Shown piece by piece: positions 1-8,146 of a DNA stretch of 64,000 nt (the first letter of the stretch is position 1; each line of letters opens with the position of its first letter). Made by a program: the position numbers and the translations under genes. The notes under the pieces are model-generated. The model was not told the origin of the DNA. It made no database searches and saw only the letters and a program-made list of their open reading frames with translations. Source of the DNA: Roseobacter sp. (GTDB taxonomy: Bacteria > Pseudomonadota > Alphaproteobacteria > Rhodobacterales > Rhodobacteraceae); contig JAGXGZ010000063.1 in assembly GCA_024636495.1 (NCBI GenBank), positions 27,829 through 91,828 of the forward strand. The letters run 5' to 3'.

Positions 1-568
1 TGATCTGCCTGCGGATGCGCCTATCCGTCTCTCGCCCCAACTGGACTTTGAGACATGGGACGATCTTGCCGCCTTACGTGCTGATGCACGCAACGCCCAA
101 GCCGAGGGCGTGATGCTCAAGCGCAGTCAAAGCCCCTATCTGGCGGGCCGCAAGAAGGGCGATTGGTGGAAATGGAAGCTGGACCCGCTGACGATCGACG
201 CCGTGATGATCTATGCACAATCCGGGTCTGGCCGCCGCGCAAACCTGTTTACGGACTTTACCTTTGCAGTCTGGAACGGCAACGATCTGGTCCCCTTCAC
301 CAAAGCTTACAGCGGCCTGACGGATGCCGAGTTTCGCCAGATTACCGCTTGGGTACGCAAGAATACCCTCGAACGGTTCGGCCCTGTACGCAAGGTCACG
401 CCCCATCATGTCTTCGAGATCGCGTTCGAGGGCATCCAGCGCAGCACCCGACATAAATCAGGCGTCGCTCTGCGATTCCCAAGAATGTTGCGGTGGCGGC
501 AGGATAAACCACTGCAAGAGGCCAATACACTTGCCGATCTTGAAGAGATATTGCGCATTTACGGCTGA
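1..568 (+). CDS. ATP-dependent DNA ligase, C-terminal part
   Basis: Open from the left edge, reading from base 2, so only about the last 188 residues are present. The protein seals nicks in duplex DNA using ATP. The visible part has nucleotidyltransferase motif IV (EGVMLK), motif V (WWKWKLD) and then an OB-fold domain. The tail (GVALRFPRMLRWRQDKP) matches the ligases that in many Proteobacteria sit in a DNA-damage cluster with an exonuclease, a DEXH helicase and PdeM-type nuclease. Those partners would lie left of the window and are not seen. Family assignment is secure; the link to that cluster is inference from the tail motif. Confidence 0.85.
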   Translation, partial: DLPADAPIRLSPQLDFETWDDLAALRADARNAQAEGVMLKRSQSPYLAGRKKGDWWKWKLDPLTIDAVMIYAQSGSGRRANLFTDFTFAVWNGNDLVPFTKAYSGLTDAEFRQITAWVRKNTLERFGPVRKVTPHHVFEIAFEGIQRSTRHKSGVALRFPRMLRWRQDKPLQEANTLADLEEILRIYG

Positions 569-638
569 TGAAAGCCTTGGCTGACTTGCCATGCCGGTTG
601 GTCCCGCTTAGGTAGATTGAAGTTAAATGAGGTTTCGT

Positions 639-2459
639 ATGTTAAATTTGCCATTTCCCCTTCGTGACGCAAACCCAAGTGCCGGAGAGTCCCCATTAGG
701 GAAATTACCGGAATGGAATCTAGACGACCTTTACACGGCCGAAAATGCGCCGGAACTAAAGCGTGATCTGGACTGGCTGGAAGACGCCTGCCGCAGCTTT
801 GCATCCGATTACGAGGGCAATCTGGCCGATCTTGATGCCGCGGGTTTTCTGGAATGCGTGCTGCGCAATGAAAAGATCAACCAGATCGCCGGACGGATCA
901 TGTCTTATGCGGGTCTGCGTTACTATCAGTTGACCACGGATTCGGGACGGGCAAAGTTCATGTCCGATGCGCAGGAGAAAATCACCAACTTCACGACGCC
1001 GCTGGTGTTTTTCACACTGGAACTAAACCGTCTGGAAGATGATCATCTGGGCAAGCTGCTAGCGCAGAATGTTGATTTGGCCCGCTACAAGCCCGTGTTC
1101 GACCGCGTTCGCGCGATGAAGGACTACCAGCTTAGCGACGAGATGGAGAAATTCCTGCATGATCTGGGCGTGGTCGGCGACGCATGGGAACGTCTGTTCG
1201 ACGAGACGATTGCGGGTCTGGAGTTCGAAATCGATGGCGATCAGCTGAATATCGAAGGCGTGCTGAACCTGCTCACAGATCCATCGCGCGACCTGCGCGA
1301 GGCCGCAGCACGCGAATTGGCGGATGTCTTTCAAAGCAATGTGAAAACCTTTGCCCGCATCCATAACACCCAAGCCAAGGAAAAAGAGGTCATCGACCGC
1401 TGGCGTGGCATGCCCACCCCGCAAACCGGTCGCCACCTGAGCAACGATGTGGAACCCGAGGTGGTCGAGGCGCTGCGCAATGCCGTAGTCAACGCCTACC
1501 CCAAACTGAGCCACCGTTATTACGAACTAAAGCGCAAATGGCTGGGGCTGGATGTGATGCAGGTTTGGGACCGCAATGCACCGCTGCCGATGGAAGATCC
1601 CAAGGTAATCGGCTGGGACCGAGCAGAGCGCATGGTGATGGACGCCTACAACGCCTTTGACCCGCGCATGGGCGAAATCGCTGCACCGTTCTTTAAGGAC
1701 GGTTGGATCGATGCAGGCGTCAAACCCGGCAAAGCCCCCGGTGCTTTTGCGCATCCGACGGTGACGAATGTGCATCCTTACGTGATGCTCAACTATCTGG
1801 GAAAACCGCGTGACGTGATGACGCTGGCCCATGAATTAGGTCACGGCGTGCACCAGGTGCTTGCAGCGGGCCAAGGCGAAATGCTGTCTTCGACGCCGCT
1901 TACGTTGGCCGAAACCGCAAGTGTGTTTGGCGAGATGCTGACATTCCGCAAGATGCTGGACGGCGCCAAAACCAAGTCAGAGCGGAAAATTCTGCTGGCT
2001 GGCAAAGTCGAGGATATGATCAACACAGTCGTCCGCCAGATCGCGTTCTACGATTTTGAATGCAAACTCCACGAGGCCCGCCGTGGCGGAGAATTGACGC
2101 CCGACGACATCAACGCCCTGTGGATGAGCATCCAAGCCGAAAGCCTTGGGCCAGCGTTCGAGTTCATGGACGGTTACGAAACCTTCTGGACCTATATCCC
2201 CCATTTCATCCATTCGCCCTTCTACGTCTATGCCTACGCCTTTGGCGACGGGCTGGTAAACGCACTTTATGCCGTCTACGCCGAAGGCAAGCCGGGGTTC
2301 GAGGACAAGTATTTTGACATGCTCAAGGCCGGTGGATCGAAGCACCACAAAGAACTGCTTGCCCCTTTCGGCCTGGACGCGTCCGATCCGGCCTTCTGGG
2401 ACAAAGGCTTGTCGATGATCTCGGGCTTTATCGACGAGTTGGAGGCGATGGAGGAATAG
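639..2459 (+). CDS. pepF: Oligoendopeptidase F, M3 family
   Basis: Cytoplasmic zinc metallopeptidase that hydrolyses short peptides. The HELGH zinc motif is at residues 398-402 and the third-ligand glutamate segment (LAETASVFGE) follows about 25 residues on. The length of about 606 residues is normal for the M3B subfamily. An in-frame ATG at 627 would add four residues. I prefer 639 because GAGG at 629-632 lies six bases before it, a better ribosome site than any before 627, and homologues usually begin close to the LPFPxRD segment. It stands alone on the plus strand; the gene before it ends 70 bases upstream and an AT-rich gap follows. Confidence 0.93.
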   Translation: MLNLPFPLRDANPSAGESPLGKLPEWNLDDLYTAENAPELKRDLDWLEDACRSFASDYEGNLADLDAAGFLECVLRNEKINQIAGRIMSYAGLRYYQLTTDSGRAKFMSDAQEKITNFTTPLVFFTLELNRLEDDHLGKLLAQNVDLARYKPVFDRVRAMKDYQLSDEMEKFLHDLGVVGDAWERLFDETIAGLEFEIDGDQLNIEGVLNLLTDPSRDLREAAARELADVFQSNVKTFARIHNTQAKEKEVIDRWRGMPTPQTGRHLSNDVEPEVVEALRNAVVNAYPKLSHRYYELKRKWLGLDVMQVWDRNAPLPMEDPKVIGWDRAERMVMDAYNAFDPRMGEIAAPFFKDGWIDAGVKPGKAPGAFAHPTVTNVHPYVMLNYLGKPRDVMTLAHELGHGVHQVLAAGQGEMLSSTPLTLAETASVFGEMLTFRKMLDGAKTKSERKILLAGKVEDMINTVVRQIAFYDFECKLHEARRGGELTPDDINALWMSIQAESLGPAFEFMDGYETFWTYIPHFIHSPFYVYAYAFGDGLVNALYAVYAEGKPGFEDKYFDMLKAGGSKHHKELLAPFGLDASDPAFWDKGLSMISGFIDELEAMEE

Positions 2460-3264
2460 CTGGGGGCGGTCTGCCAAGTCGACAAAGTGTGAATATGCTG
2501 CGGTTGTCACCACCGCCGCTTTCAGCAGTGTAGCAAAATAATCGTCTTTGAATGAGTATGCTGAATGTAGCCAAGGACGGCTTCGAGCCTCTCAATGCAC
2601 ACTTGGCTTAGTGACAACATTCATGGCCGAAAGCTCCCGATTGGCTTGCAAATACTCCGTGCGCCCGACGTCTTCGGCGTATTTGTATTGTTGATCCACA
2701 ATCGATAAATCTGGGCCAAGTTGTTTTTTAGAAGCGACAGGAGGTGTTCGCCCCCTTCGTTGAAACGGTCGGAAAGGGACTGCTTCCACAAGCTGGGTTC
2801 AGGCTGGTATTTTGGATTTAGATTGCCAGAATGTTGGAAGTCCAAATCTTCGATGATGGCGTGCGCCTTGTTGGGTAAAGACAACATCGGCCTTCGGAGC
2901 ACCCTGACTTCCAAGTCAAATATTGTAGCGTCGAGCGGACCAATGCCAAGCTGATCTCGTTTGTAATCGTCTCCCGGCCCACAAGCATCCACCTGCACCG
3001 TAGTCGAAAAAGGATCTAAGGGTGAATTTTACCATAAAATACGATTACTTAAATTCTGAGTGTCAGCACATTCCCAAGCCGTGGACATTAAGCATGCTCC
3101 AAGAACGCTTGTTTGTAGCACATCCGCAGCCCTGCTTACCTGAAGCTGTCAAAACTACGTTCAAAACCCCAGGCCATGTCGAGAGTTTTTGAGCGTCCCC
3201 GTGACAGCCGATATTCGCTGCGTCGCAGAATCCCGGCAAAACGGGATCGAAGCAGATAGTTAGT
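2460..3264. other. AT-rich 0.8-kb stretch with a decayed minus-strand gene
   Basis: No intact gene of known family is visible. On the minus strand a reading frame at 2621-2998 contains CGPGDDYK near its start. Just upstream, in another frame (about 3000-3020), FFDYGAG is readable. Joined, these would give FDYGCGxGDDYK, the SAM-binding motif typical of phosphorothioation-associated putative methyltransferases, which suggests a gene broken by a short insertion. The rest of that frame (for example RRPMLSLPNKA) was not recognised. Base composition is clearly more AT-rich than the flanks. A small hairpin (ATCCCG, six-base loop, CGGGAT) lies at 3230-3247 but lacks a convincing T tract. Confidence 0.4.
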
Positions 3265-3534
3265 TCACTTTAATTGACTGTCCTTTGAGCCGCGCCGATT
3301 GATCCCGCCACGACGATCCGGGCCGGCATCGCGCTCGCGCACACAATCAATGCACAGTTTGACGCCCGGCAAGGCCAGACGCCGCGCCTCAGGGATGGGT
3401 TCTTCGCAGTCGGCGCAATGGGTCAGGCTTTCGCCTTGGGGCTGCTTGCGCGCGCGCAGGCGAGCCAGTTCATCGCTGATAGAGGCCTCGATCTGTTCAC
3501 TGACCGCCCCGTCTTTTGCCCATCCTCCGGCCAT
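3265..3534 (-). CDS. DksA/TraR-type C4 zinc finger protein
   Basis: Small 89-residue protein with a C4 zinc finger (C40-x2-C43 and C61-x2-C64) in the arrangement of the DksA/TraR family, whose members bind the RNA polymerase secondary channel. It is much shorter than true DksA and lacks most of the coiled coil with its acidic tip, so a DksA-like regulatory role is not assured. The start at 3534 is chosen over an earlier in-frame codon at 3558 because the upstream oxidoreductase gene stops at 3536-3538, leaving one base between the genes. The two genes are therefore probably co-transcribed and translationally coupled. Confidence 0.8.
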   Translation of the reverse strand: MAGGWAKDGAVSEQIEASISDELARLRARKQPQGESLTHCADCEEPIPEARRLALPGVKLCIDCVRERDAGPDRRGGINRRGSKDSQLK

Positions 3535-3535
3535 T

Positions 3536-4507
3536 TCAACCCTTCTTTCCAGCCTCATATGCCATATCGATCATCCCTTGTGTGCCTTTGCTAAATTCCA
3601 GCGGGCACGGATAGGTGTCGCCTTGCGTGACCGTTCGGCCAAAGGCTTCAACCTGTTCAACATAATGATTTGTGCCGGGGAAACGTTCCGTCACGACGAT
3701 GTTCTTTTCAGTCTCCAGATGCAATTCCGCTTGCGAATGGACGGTCGGGTTGAAGGGACAGCTTAGGCGCAGCACGCCTTTTTCACCGTGAACGACAATT
3801 TCCTGACGTGGGAACATGCGCATTGAAACGGTCGCAGAATAATCGAATCCGTCAAATTGTGCCGCCACCTGCGCAAAAACATCAACGCCGTTTTCATGGT
3901 CGATCTTGGCGTAGGGAATCGCCAATGGCTCCTGCCCGGTCAGAAACCGCACCGATCCGAACGTGTAAATTCCGATATCCGGCAATCCCCCGCCCCCGGC
4001 TGCGGGTTTGTTGCGGATATTATCGGTATCGTCGTTAAAAAACGAAAACGTCGCCCCGACATGACGGATGCGGCCAAGAACGCCATCGCCGATGATCTGC
4101 CGCGCGCGCACCATCTGAGGATGGTGAACGATCATGAACGCTTCGGCGGCAAGCAGGCCGGATGCATCCCGCGCAGCAATAAGCGCATCGAATTCCGACG
4201 CCTGCAGGGTCATCGGTTTCTCGCACAAGACATGCTTGCCCGCAGCAAGCGCCTTAAGCGTCCATTCCACATGCAGATGATTGGGCAGCGGGATATAGAC
4301 GGCATCAATTGCAGGATCAGCCAACAGCGCATCATAGTCGTCATGGACCCGAAGGTCGGGGGCAAACTCCCTGAAATCTTGCGCTTTTTCGACGCTTGAC
4401 GTTGCCAACGCATCCAGCCGCGCGCCCCGCGCTGCATGGATTGCGGGCCCCATCTGTTCACGGGCAAATTTTGCCGCCCCCAAGATACCCCATCTTAAAA
4501 CTGTCAT
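3536..4507 (-). CDS. Gfo/Idh/MocA family NAD(P)-dependent oxidoreductase
   Basis: 323 residues. The N-terminal Rossmann fold begins GILGAAKFA (residues 7-15), and the family signature EKP is at 96-98 (KHVLCEKPMT), where the lysine takes part in catalysis. The C-terminal alpha/beta domain carries the substrate site. Members oxidise or reduce sugars, inositols or related hydroxyl compounds; the substrate here cannot be read from sequence. The gene is first in a two-gene minus-strand unit with the zinc finger gene and starts about 120 bases beyond the end of rpoH, from which it is separated by the rpoH terminator. Confidence 0.88.
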   Translation of the reverse strand: MTVLRWGILGAAKFAREQMGPAIHAARGARLDALATSSVEKAQDFREFAPDLRVHDDYDALLADPAIDAVYIPLPNHLHVEWTLKALAAGKHVLCEKPMTLQASEFDALIAARDASGLLAAEAFMIVHHPQMVRARQIIGDGVLGRIRHVGATFSFFNDDTDNIRNKPAAGGGGLPDIGIYTFGSVRFLTGQEPLAIPYAKIDHENGVDVFAQVAAQFDGFDYSATVSMRMFPRQEIVVHGEKGVLRLSCPFNPTVHSQAELHLETEKNIVVTERFPGTNHYVEQVEAFGRTVTQGDTYPCPLEFSKGTQGMIDMAYEAGKKG

Positions 4508-4569
4508 GACTGCCCTCCTGTTTCATAGCAGCTTAGGCAAAATCATCGGACAAGACGAGTGTCAGAAAC

Positions 4570-4604
4570 AAAAATCCCCGCAAAAGCCCAAGCTTTGCGG
4601 GGAT
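4570..4604 (-). terminator. Rho-independent terminator of rpoH
   Basis: On the minus strand a GC-rich stem (ATCCCCGCAAA pairing with TTTGCGGGGAT) is followed by a run of T. It lies 26 bases past the rpoH stop codon and before the start of the oxidoreductase gene, so the two are probably separate transcripts. Confidence 0.85.
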
Positions 4605-4629
4605 GAACACTTGGCTGTCGATCTGGGGG

Positions 4630-5526
4630 TCAGGCCGACGCCAACATGCCCTTTTCACGTGCCAATTCGCGCATGCGCTGTTGCAGCTTTTCAAAGGCGC
4701 GCACTTCGATCTGGCGAATGCGTTCGCGGCTGACATCATATTGGGCGCTAAGGTCTTCCAGCGTTATGGTCTGATCCGACAGACGGCGCTGCGTTAAAAT
4801 GTCCTTCTCGCGGTCATTCAACACATCCAGCGCGTCGGCCAACATCTCGCGGCGGGTTTCAAGTTCGTCGCGTTCGGCATAATCGCCCGCCTGATCTGCA
4901 TCTTCGTCTTCCAGCCAGTCCTGCCATTGCATCGTGCCCTCGCCCTCGGACCCGACAGTCGCATTCAGCGAGGCGTCGCCGCCCGACATCCGACGGTTCA
5001 TCGAGATCACTTCGGTTTCGGTCACGCCAAGATCGGTCGCAATACGGGTTACGTTTTCGGGGCGCATATCGCCCTCCTCCAACGCGCCGATGCGGTTTTT
5101 GGCTTTGCGCAGATTGAAGAACAGCTTTTTCTGACCCGAGGTCGTGCCGAGCTTCACAAGGCTCCACGACCGAAGGATATATTCCTGGATCGACGCCCTG
5201 ATCCACCACATGGCATAGGTCGCAAGACGAAAGCCTTTCTCGGGATCAAACCGCTTCACGGCCTGCATAAGACCCACATTCGCTTCCGATATCACCTCGG
5301 CCTGCGGCAGGCCGTAGCCGCGATACCCCATCGCGATCTTCGCGGCCAAGCGCAGGTGTGACGTCACCATCCGGTGCGCGGCTTTGGTGTCCTGCTCCTC
5401 GACCCAGCGTTTGGCAAGCATGTATTCTTCTTCGGGTTCCAGCAGCGGAAATTTACGGATTTCCTGCATATATCGGTTCAGACCACCTTCTGGGGTTGGT
5501 GCTGGCAGATTTGCATAATTGGCCAT
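4630..5526 (-). CDS. rpoH: RNA polymerase sigma-32 factor RpoH
   Basis: Heat-shock sigma factor of 298 residues, the usual length in alphaproteobacteria. Region 2 (for example YAMWWIRASIQEYIL) recognises the -10 element. The RpoH box QKKLFFNLRK distinguishes it from housekeeping sigma factors, and region 4 ends in an HTH (ITLEDLSAQYDVSRERIRQ). The frame is open further upstream to 5682, but MANYANL at 5526 is the family start and has a purine-rich AAGGGAC before it. The leader holds a sigma-32-like promoter (5580-5608) and two hairpins, so autoregulation and leader-level control are plausible. rluD lies upstream on the same strand. Confidence 0.96.
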   Translation of the reverse strand: MANYANLPAPTPEGGLNRYMQEIRKFPLLEPEEEYMLAKRWVEEQDTKAAHRMVTSHLRLAAKIAMGYRGYGLPQAEVISEANVGLMQAVKRFDPEKGFRLATYAMWWIRASIQEYILRSWSLVKLGTTSGQKKLFFNLRKAKNRIGALEEGDMRPENVTRIATDLGVTETEVISMNRRMSGGDASLNATVGSEGEGTMQWQDWLEDEDADQAGDYAERDELETRREMLADALDVLNDREKDILTQRRLSDQTITLEDLSAQYDVSRERIRQIEVRAFEKLQQRMRELAREKGMLASA

Positions 5527-5540
5527 CTTCTTGTCCCTTT

Positions 5541-5570
5541 CCCTAGTTTTAGGGGCCCATGTTATTGGGC
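5541..5570 (-). promoter_or_regulatory. Two tandem hairpins in the rpoH leader
   Basis: In the transcript, GCCCA-loop-TGGGC is followed directly by CCCTA-AAAC-TAGGG, and the second stem ends only a few bases before the purine-rich ribosome site of rpoH. Short stacked stems here could modulate translation with temperature, but the second stem does not pair with the ribosome site itself, so a thermometer role is only a possibility. Confidence 0.35.
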
Positions 5571-5579
5571 TTAACATAG

Positions 5580-5608
5580 ATATGGAGAGCGCTAACATCA
5601 AATTCAAG
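5580..5608 (-). promoter_or_regulatory. rpoH: Sigma-32-like promoter of rpoH
   Basis: Minus-strand CTTGAA (complement of 5603-5608) is followed after 15 bases by CTCCATAT (complement of 5580-5587). This closely resembles the heat-shock promoter consensus CTTGAAA and CCCCATNT at permitted spacing. It would place the transcript start about 45 bases before the rpoH start codon. Read directly from sequence; not tested against other promoters. Confidence 0.5.
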
Positions 5609-5724
5609 AGCTGCGGTAACGCTATTGACGTTAATATGGACCTAATCAGTCTGAATAAAAAGCGTTCGCAGCGCAAGCTCACGGGGTCGTGCTGACAGCA
5701 ATCAATCAGCGCGCTCAGCAGGGG

Positions 5725-6759
5725 TTAAGCTTGTGCCAACCCTACCAGTTCCAACAAATCCGTCATGTCACGCGGCAAGGGCGCTTCAAACCGAACCATT
5801 TCACCGGTCACTGGATGCTCGAACCCCAAAACAGCGGCATGGAGCGCTTGGCGGGGAAAGGCACGCACGGCGTCGGACGCAATTTCAGGCAGGGCCGTTT
5901 TGGGGAGTTTCCGCTTGCCACCATAGGTCGGATCACCGACCAGCGAGTGACCCGCATGGGCCATATGCACACGAATCTGATGCGTGCGTCCGGTTTCAAG
6001 CCAGCATTCCATCAAAGCCAAAACAGGTGGCATGCCAAAGCGGCTGACGGTGCGCGCGCGGGTGACGGCATGACGGCCGCCTTGAAAAAGCACAGCCTGA
6101 CGTTGGCGGTCGGTGCGGTGGCGGGCAAGCTGCGTCGTCATTTTCAGGATATTGCCGGGCTCAAAGCTCGCGCCCTTGATGCCGCGCAATCGCGGGTCAT
6201 TAGCGTCTGGCACGCCGTAGACCAGTGCCTGATAATACCGCTCGACCGTGTGCTTTTCGAATTGCTTGGCCAGCCCGTGATGGGCCGCATCTGATTTCGC
6301 AACAACCAAAAGCCCCGATGTGTCTTTGTCAATCCTGTGCACGATGCCCGGACGTTTCATGCCCCCCACCCCGGACAGATCATCGCCGCAATGGGCCAAA
6401 AGTGCATTGACAAGTGTGCCAGACGGGCTGCCCGGGGCAGGATGCACTACCATGCCTGCGGGTTTGTTGATCACGATCAGATCAGCGTCTTCGAAAACCA
6501 CCTGAAGCGGAATCGATTCTGCGCCGATGTGGCTTTCTTCGGCTTCATCAACTTCGACGGTAATTTCTTGGCCTTCCATCACCCGCGCGCGCGGGTCTGT
6601 GACGACAAAGCCATCGACTTGCACGCCTCCTTCGGCGATCAGCCGTCCCAAACGGGTACGTGACAGGTTCGCATCCTCTGGCACATCGCGGGCAAGCGCC
6701 TTATCAAGACGCGGCGGCGGTGTGTCCGCGATGACAAAGCTGATACGGCGGTGCGACAT
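5725..6759 (-). CDS. rluD: Ribosomal large subunit pseudouridine synthase, RluD type
   Basis: Isomerises uridines of 23S rRNA (helix 69 in E. coli) to pseudouridine. 344 residues: N-terminal S4 RNA-binding domain (about 16-75), then the RsuA/RluA catalytic domain with HRIDKDTSG at 141-149 and catalytic aspartate D144. The frame runs further upstream, through a tRNA gene, but the family start is the ATG at 6759. That start codon shares two bases with the start codon of a divergent gene, so the promoter and ribosome site of rluD must lie inside the neighbouring coding sequence. The rluD-rpoH order is common in Rhodobacteraceae. Confidence 0.95.
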   Translation of the reverse strand: MSHRRISFVIADTPPPRLDKALARDVPEDANLSRTRLGRLIAEGGVQVDGFVVTDPRARVMEGQEITVEVDEAEESHIGAESIPLQVVFEDADLIVINKPAGMVVHPAPGSPSGTLVNALLAHCGDDLSGVGGMKRPGIVHRIDKDTSGLLVVAKSDAAHHGLAKQFEKHTVERYYQALVYGVPDANDPRLRGIKGASFEPGNILKMTTQLARHRTDRQRQAVLFQGGRHAVTRARTVSRFGMPPVLALMECWLETGRTHQIRVHMAHAGHSLVGDPTYGGKRKLPKTALPEIASDAVRAFPRQALHAAVLGFEHPVTGEMVRFEAPLPRDMTDLLELVGLAQA

Positions 6760-7042
6760 GACTGATCCTTCCGAGCCCCCAAACATCAAGTTCCTGCGGA
6801 GGCTGGTGACGGTTCTAACCGCCACAATGATTTTCGGCCTTCTAGTCGTGATTGGCCTGCTTGTCATCCGCTTCTCGGGCAAAGCGCCGGATTTGCCTGA
6901 TGTGATCACGTTGCCAGATGGCGAAACGGCTGTGGCTTTCACGCAAGGGGCTGACTGGTATGCGATTGTGACACAAGCGAACCAGATATTGATCTTTGAC
7001 CGCACAACAGGCGCTTTGCGCCAGACTGTCGAGATTGAATAA
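6758..7042 (+). CDS. DUF6476 family small membrane protein
   Basis: 94 residues, with one transmembrane helix at about 16-42 after a short cytoplasmic tail containing FLRRLVTVLT. The remaining soluble segment looks like a beta-rich extracytoplasmic domain (for example DLPDVITLPDGET). The family is small, of unknown function and found next to rluD in Rhodobacterales. Its ATG (6758-6760) overlaps the rluD start codon (6757-6759, opposite strand) within CATG, which fixes both starts and couples their upstream control regions. The frame is open upstream, but that part is the shadow of rluD. Confidence 0.8.
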   Translation: MTDPSEPPNIKFLRRLVTVLTATMIFGLLVVIGLLVIRFSGKAPDLPDVITLPDGETAVAFTQGADWYAIVTQANQILIFDRTTGALRQTVEIE

Positions 7043-7066
7043 CGGCGATATTTAATAAAAGGGAAG

Positions 7067-7143
7067 TGGTACCACCTCCTGGTCTCGAACCAGGGACCTC
7101 CTGATCCACAATCAGGCGCTCTAACCAACTGAGCTAAGGCGGC
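7067..7143 (-). tRNA. tRNA-His (GTG)
   Basis: A 77-base cloverleaf is readable on the minus strand. It has acceptor GCCGCCT pairing with AGGTGGT, D stem GCTC/GAGC, anticodon stem CCTGA/TCAGG with loop TTGTGGA (anticodon GTG), T stem CCTGG/CCAGG with TTCGAGA, and an encoded CCA end. The first pair is G1:U72, the discriminator is A73, and no G-1:C73 pair can form. This departs from the near-universal tRNA-His rule but is the known condition of a large alphaproteobacterial clade that includes Rhodobacterales. Confidence 0.96.
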
Positions 7144-7290
7144 ACTTGCGCCGATTTAACGTCCAACTAAAAAGATTGCAATAGCTTAAGAACAAGGAAT
7201 GTGAATTCGACCTTGCAGACGCGCGCTTGGTCAAACTTGCGTTTTATCTGTGCCCGCGCTACGGCTGACGTCATCATTCCGGAGGGTCCT

Positions 7291-7500
7291 ATGGGTATCG
7301 ACACTGAACGCGACATTGAAGCAAATCTGCAAATCGGGCCGACCGATGCAGGCATGGTTCGGCTCTTTATCGAAGCCGAAGGCGGCATCGAGATTCCGAT
7401 GGATTTCACACCAGACGAAGCTGTCGAGATTGCAGAAGAGATTATGGCGGCGGCCCACCGCGCAGGCAAGGCCAGCAAGGGCAGCAAGCCGAAGCGCTAG
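7291..7500 (+). CDS. DUF6324 family small acidic protein
   Basis: 69 residues beginning MGIDTERDIEANLQIGP. GGAGG at 7281-7285 precedes the ATG by five bases, which sets the start within a longer open frame. No signal peptide or membrane segment is present; the C-terminus is lysine-rich (KASKGSKPKR). It belongs to a short conserved family of Rhodobacterales with no known function. It is monocistronic and convergent with mmcB, with repeat A1 between the two stop codons. Confidence 0.75.
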   Translation: MGIDTERDIEANLQIGPTDAGMVRLFIEAEGGIEIPMDFTPDEAVEIAEEIMAAAHRAGKASKGSKPKR

Positions 7501-7515
7501 TTTATCGCCGGTCTA

Positions 7516-7577
7516 GGGGGCCAGCCCCCACCGCGCCAAGGCGCGGCCCCCCGGGATTTAAGTCCATTTGGAATACG
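7516..7577. repeat. Dispersed repeat, family A copy 1
   Basis: Starts with the short inverted repeat GGGGGCCAGCCCCC and ends with CCCCCGGGATTTAA and CCATTTGGAATACG. The same two blocks, nearly identical, recur at 18673-18719. This copy has an extra GC-rich hairpin (CCGCGCCAAGGCGCGG) between the blocks. Both copies lie between convergent stop codons, as expected for REP-like elements or their use as transcription ends. Confidence 0.75.
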
Positions 7578-7580
7578 AAG

Positions 7581-8039
7581 TCAGGTTTCGGGGCTTAAGG
7601 CATGTGGATCCCTGAGGGAGTGTAGCCTGCGCGCGGCATGGGTTGCAAAGCGATGGGTCATGGCCTTGCGACGCGCGGGGGCAAGACGGCTTTCCGCGCC
7701 CATGCGCAAAACCTCTGCCCCGTAGCCGTCTGCGATGATAAGGCCAGACCCCTCGGGCAGCAAATCCACGTCAAAATCCGAATCTACGGCCCAGAAAAAG
7801 CGGTCCGACCATTCGAGGTAACCATGCCATTTGCTGTCGGACATAAAGTCAGCGCGACTTGATTTACATTCGACGATCCAGATGTCGCCTTTTGGCCCCA
7901 AAGCCATCACATCCACCCGCAAACCACGCGCAGGCACCAATTCTTCGACGCAAGCAAATCCAAGTGCAGCCAGATGCCGCGCAACGCCGCGCGCGAGAAT
8001 TTGCCCCGGAAGCATTGGTCTAGGATCATCACAAATCAT
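7581..8039 (-). CDS. mmcB: MmcB family DNA repair protein
   Basis: 152 residues with a PD-(D/E)xK nuclease-like core: D43 (RVDVMALG) and E57-x-K59 (IVECKSS). MmcB was defined in Caulobacter as a damage-induced protein needed for survival of mitomycin-type lesions. The start at 8039 (MICDDPRP) is preferred over an upstream in-frame codon at 8111, because the added segment does not resemble the family and would run into the divergent gene. It could be LexA-regulated, but I did not identify a clear operator in the 100-base gap to the next gene. Confidence 0.82.
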   Translation of the reverse strand: MICDDPRPMLPGQILARGVARHLAALGFACVEELVPARGLRVDVMALGPKGDIWIVECKSSRADFMSDSKWHGYLEWSDRFFWAVDSDFDVDLLPEGSGLIIADGYGAEVLRMGAESRLAPARRKAMTHRFATHAARRLHSLRDPHALSPET

Positions 8040-8146
8040 ACGACCCGTTATGAACAATAGGTGAACATGAGGCAAGCACTGACCTGCGCCTTGGTATTCG
8101 CACCCCTCCATCCTATCTATTGGGCGACAGGATCAGGGAAAAGCCG

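Noticed and set aside
3230..3247. Terminator for the DksA-like gene
   Set aside because: The stem is only six base pairs and lacks a T tract on the minus strand.
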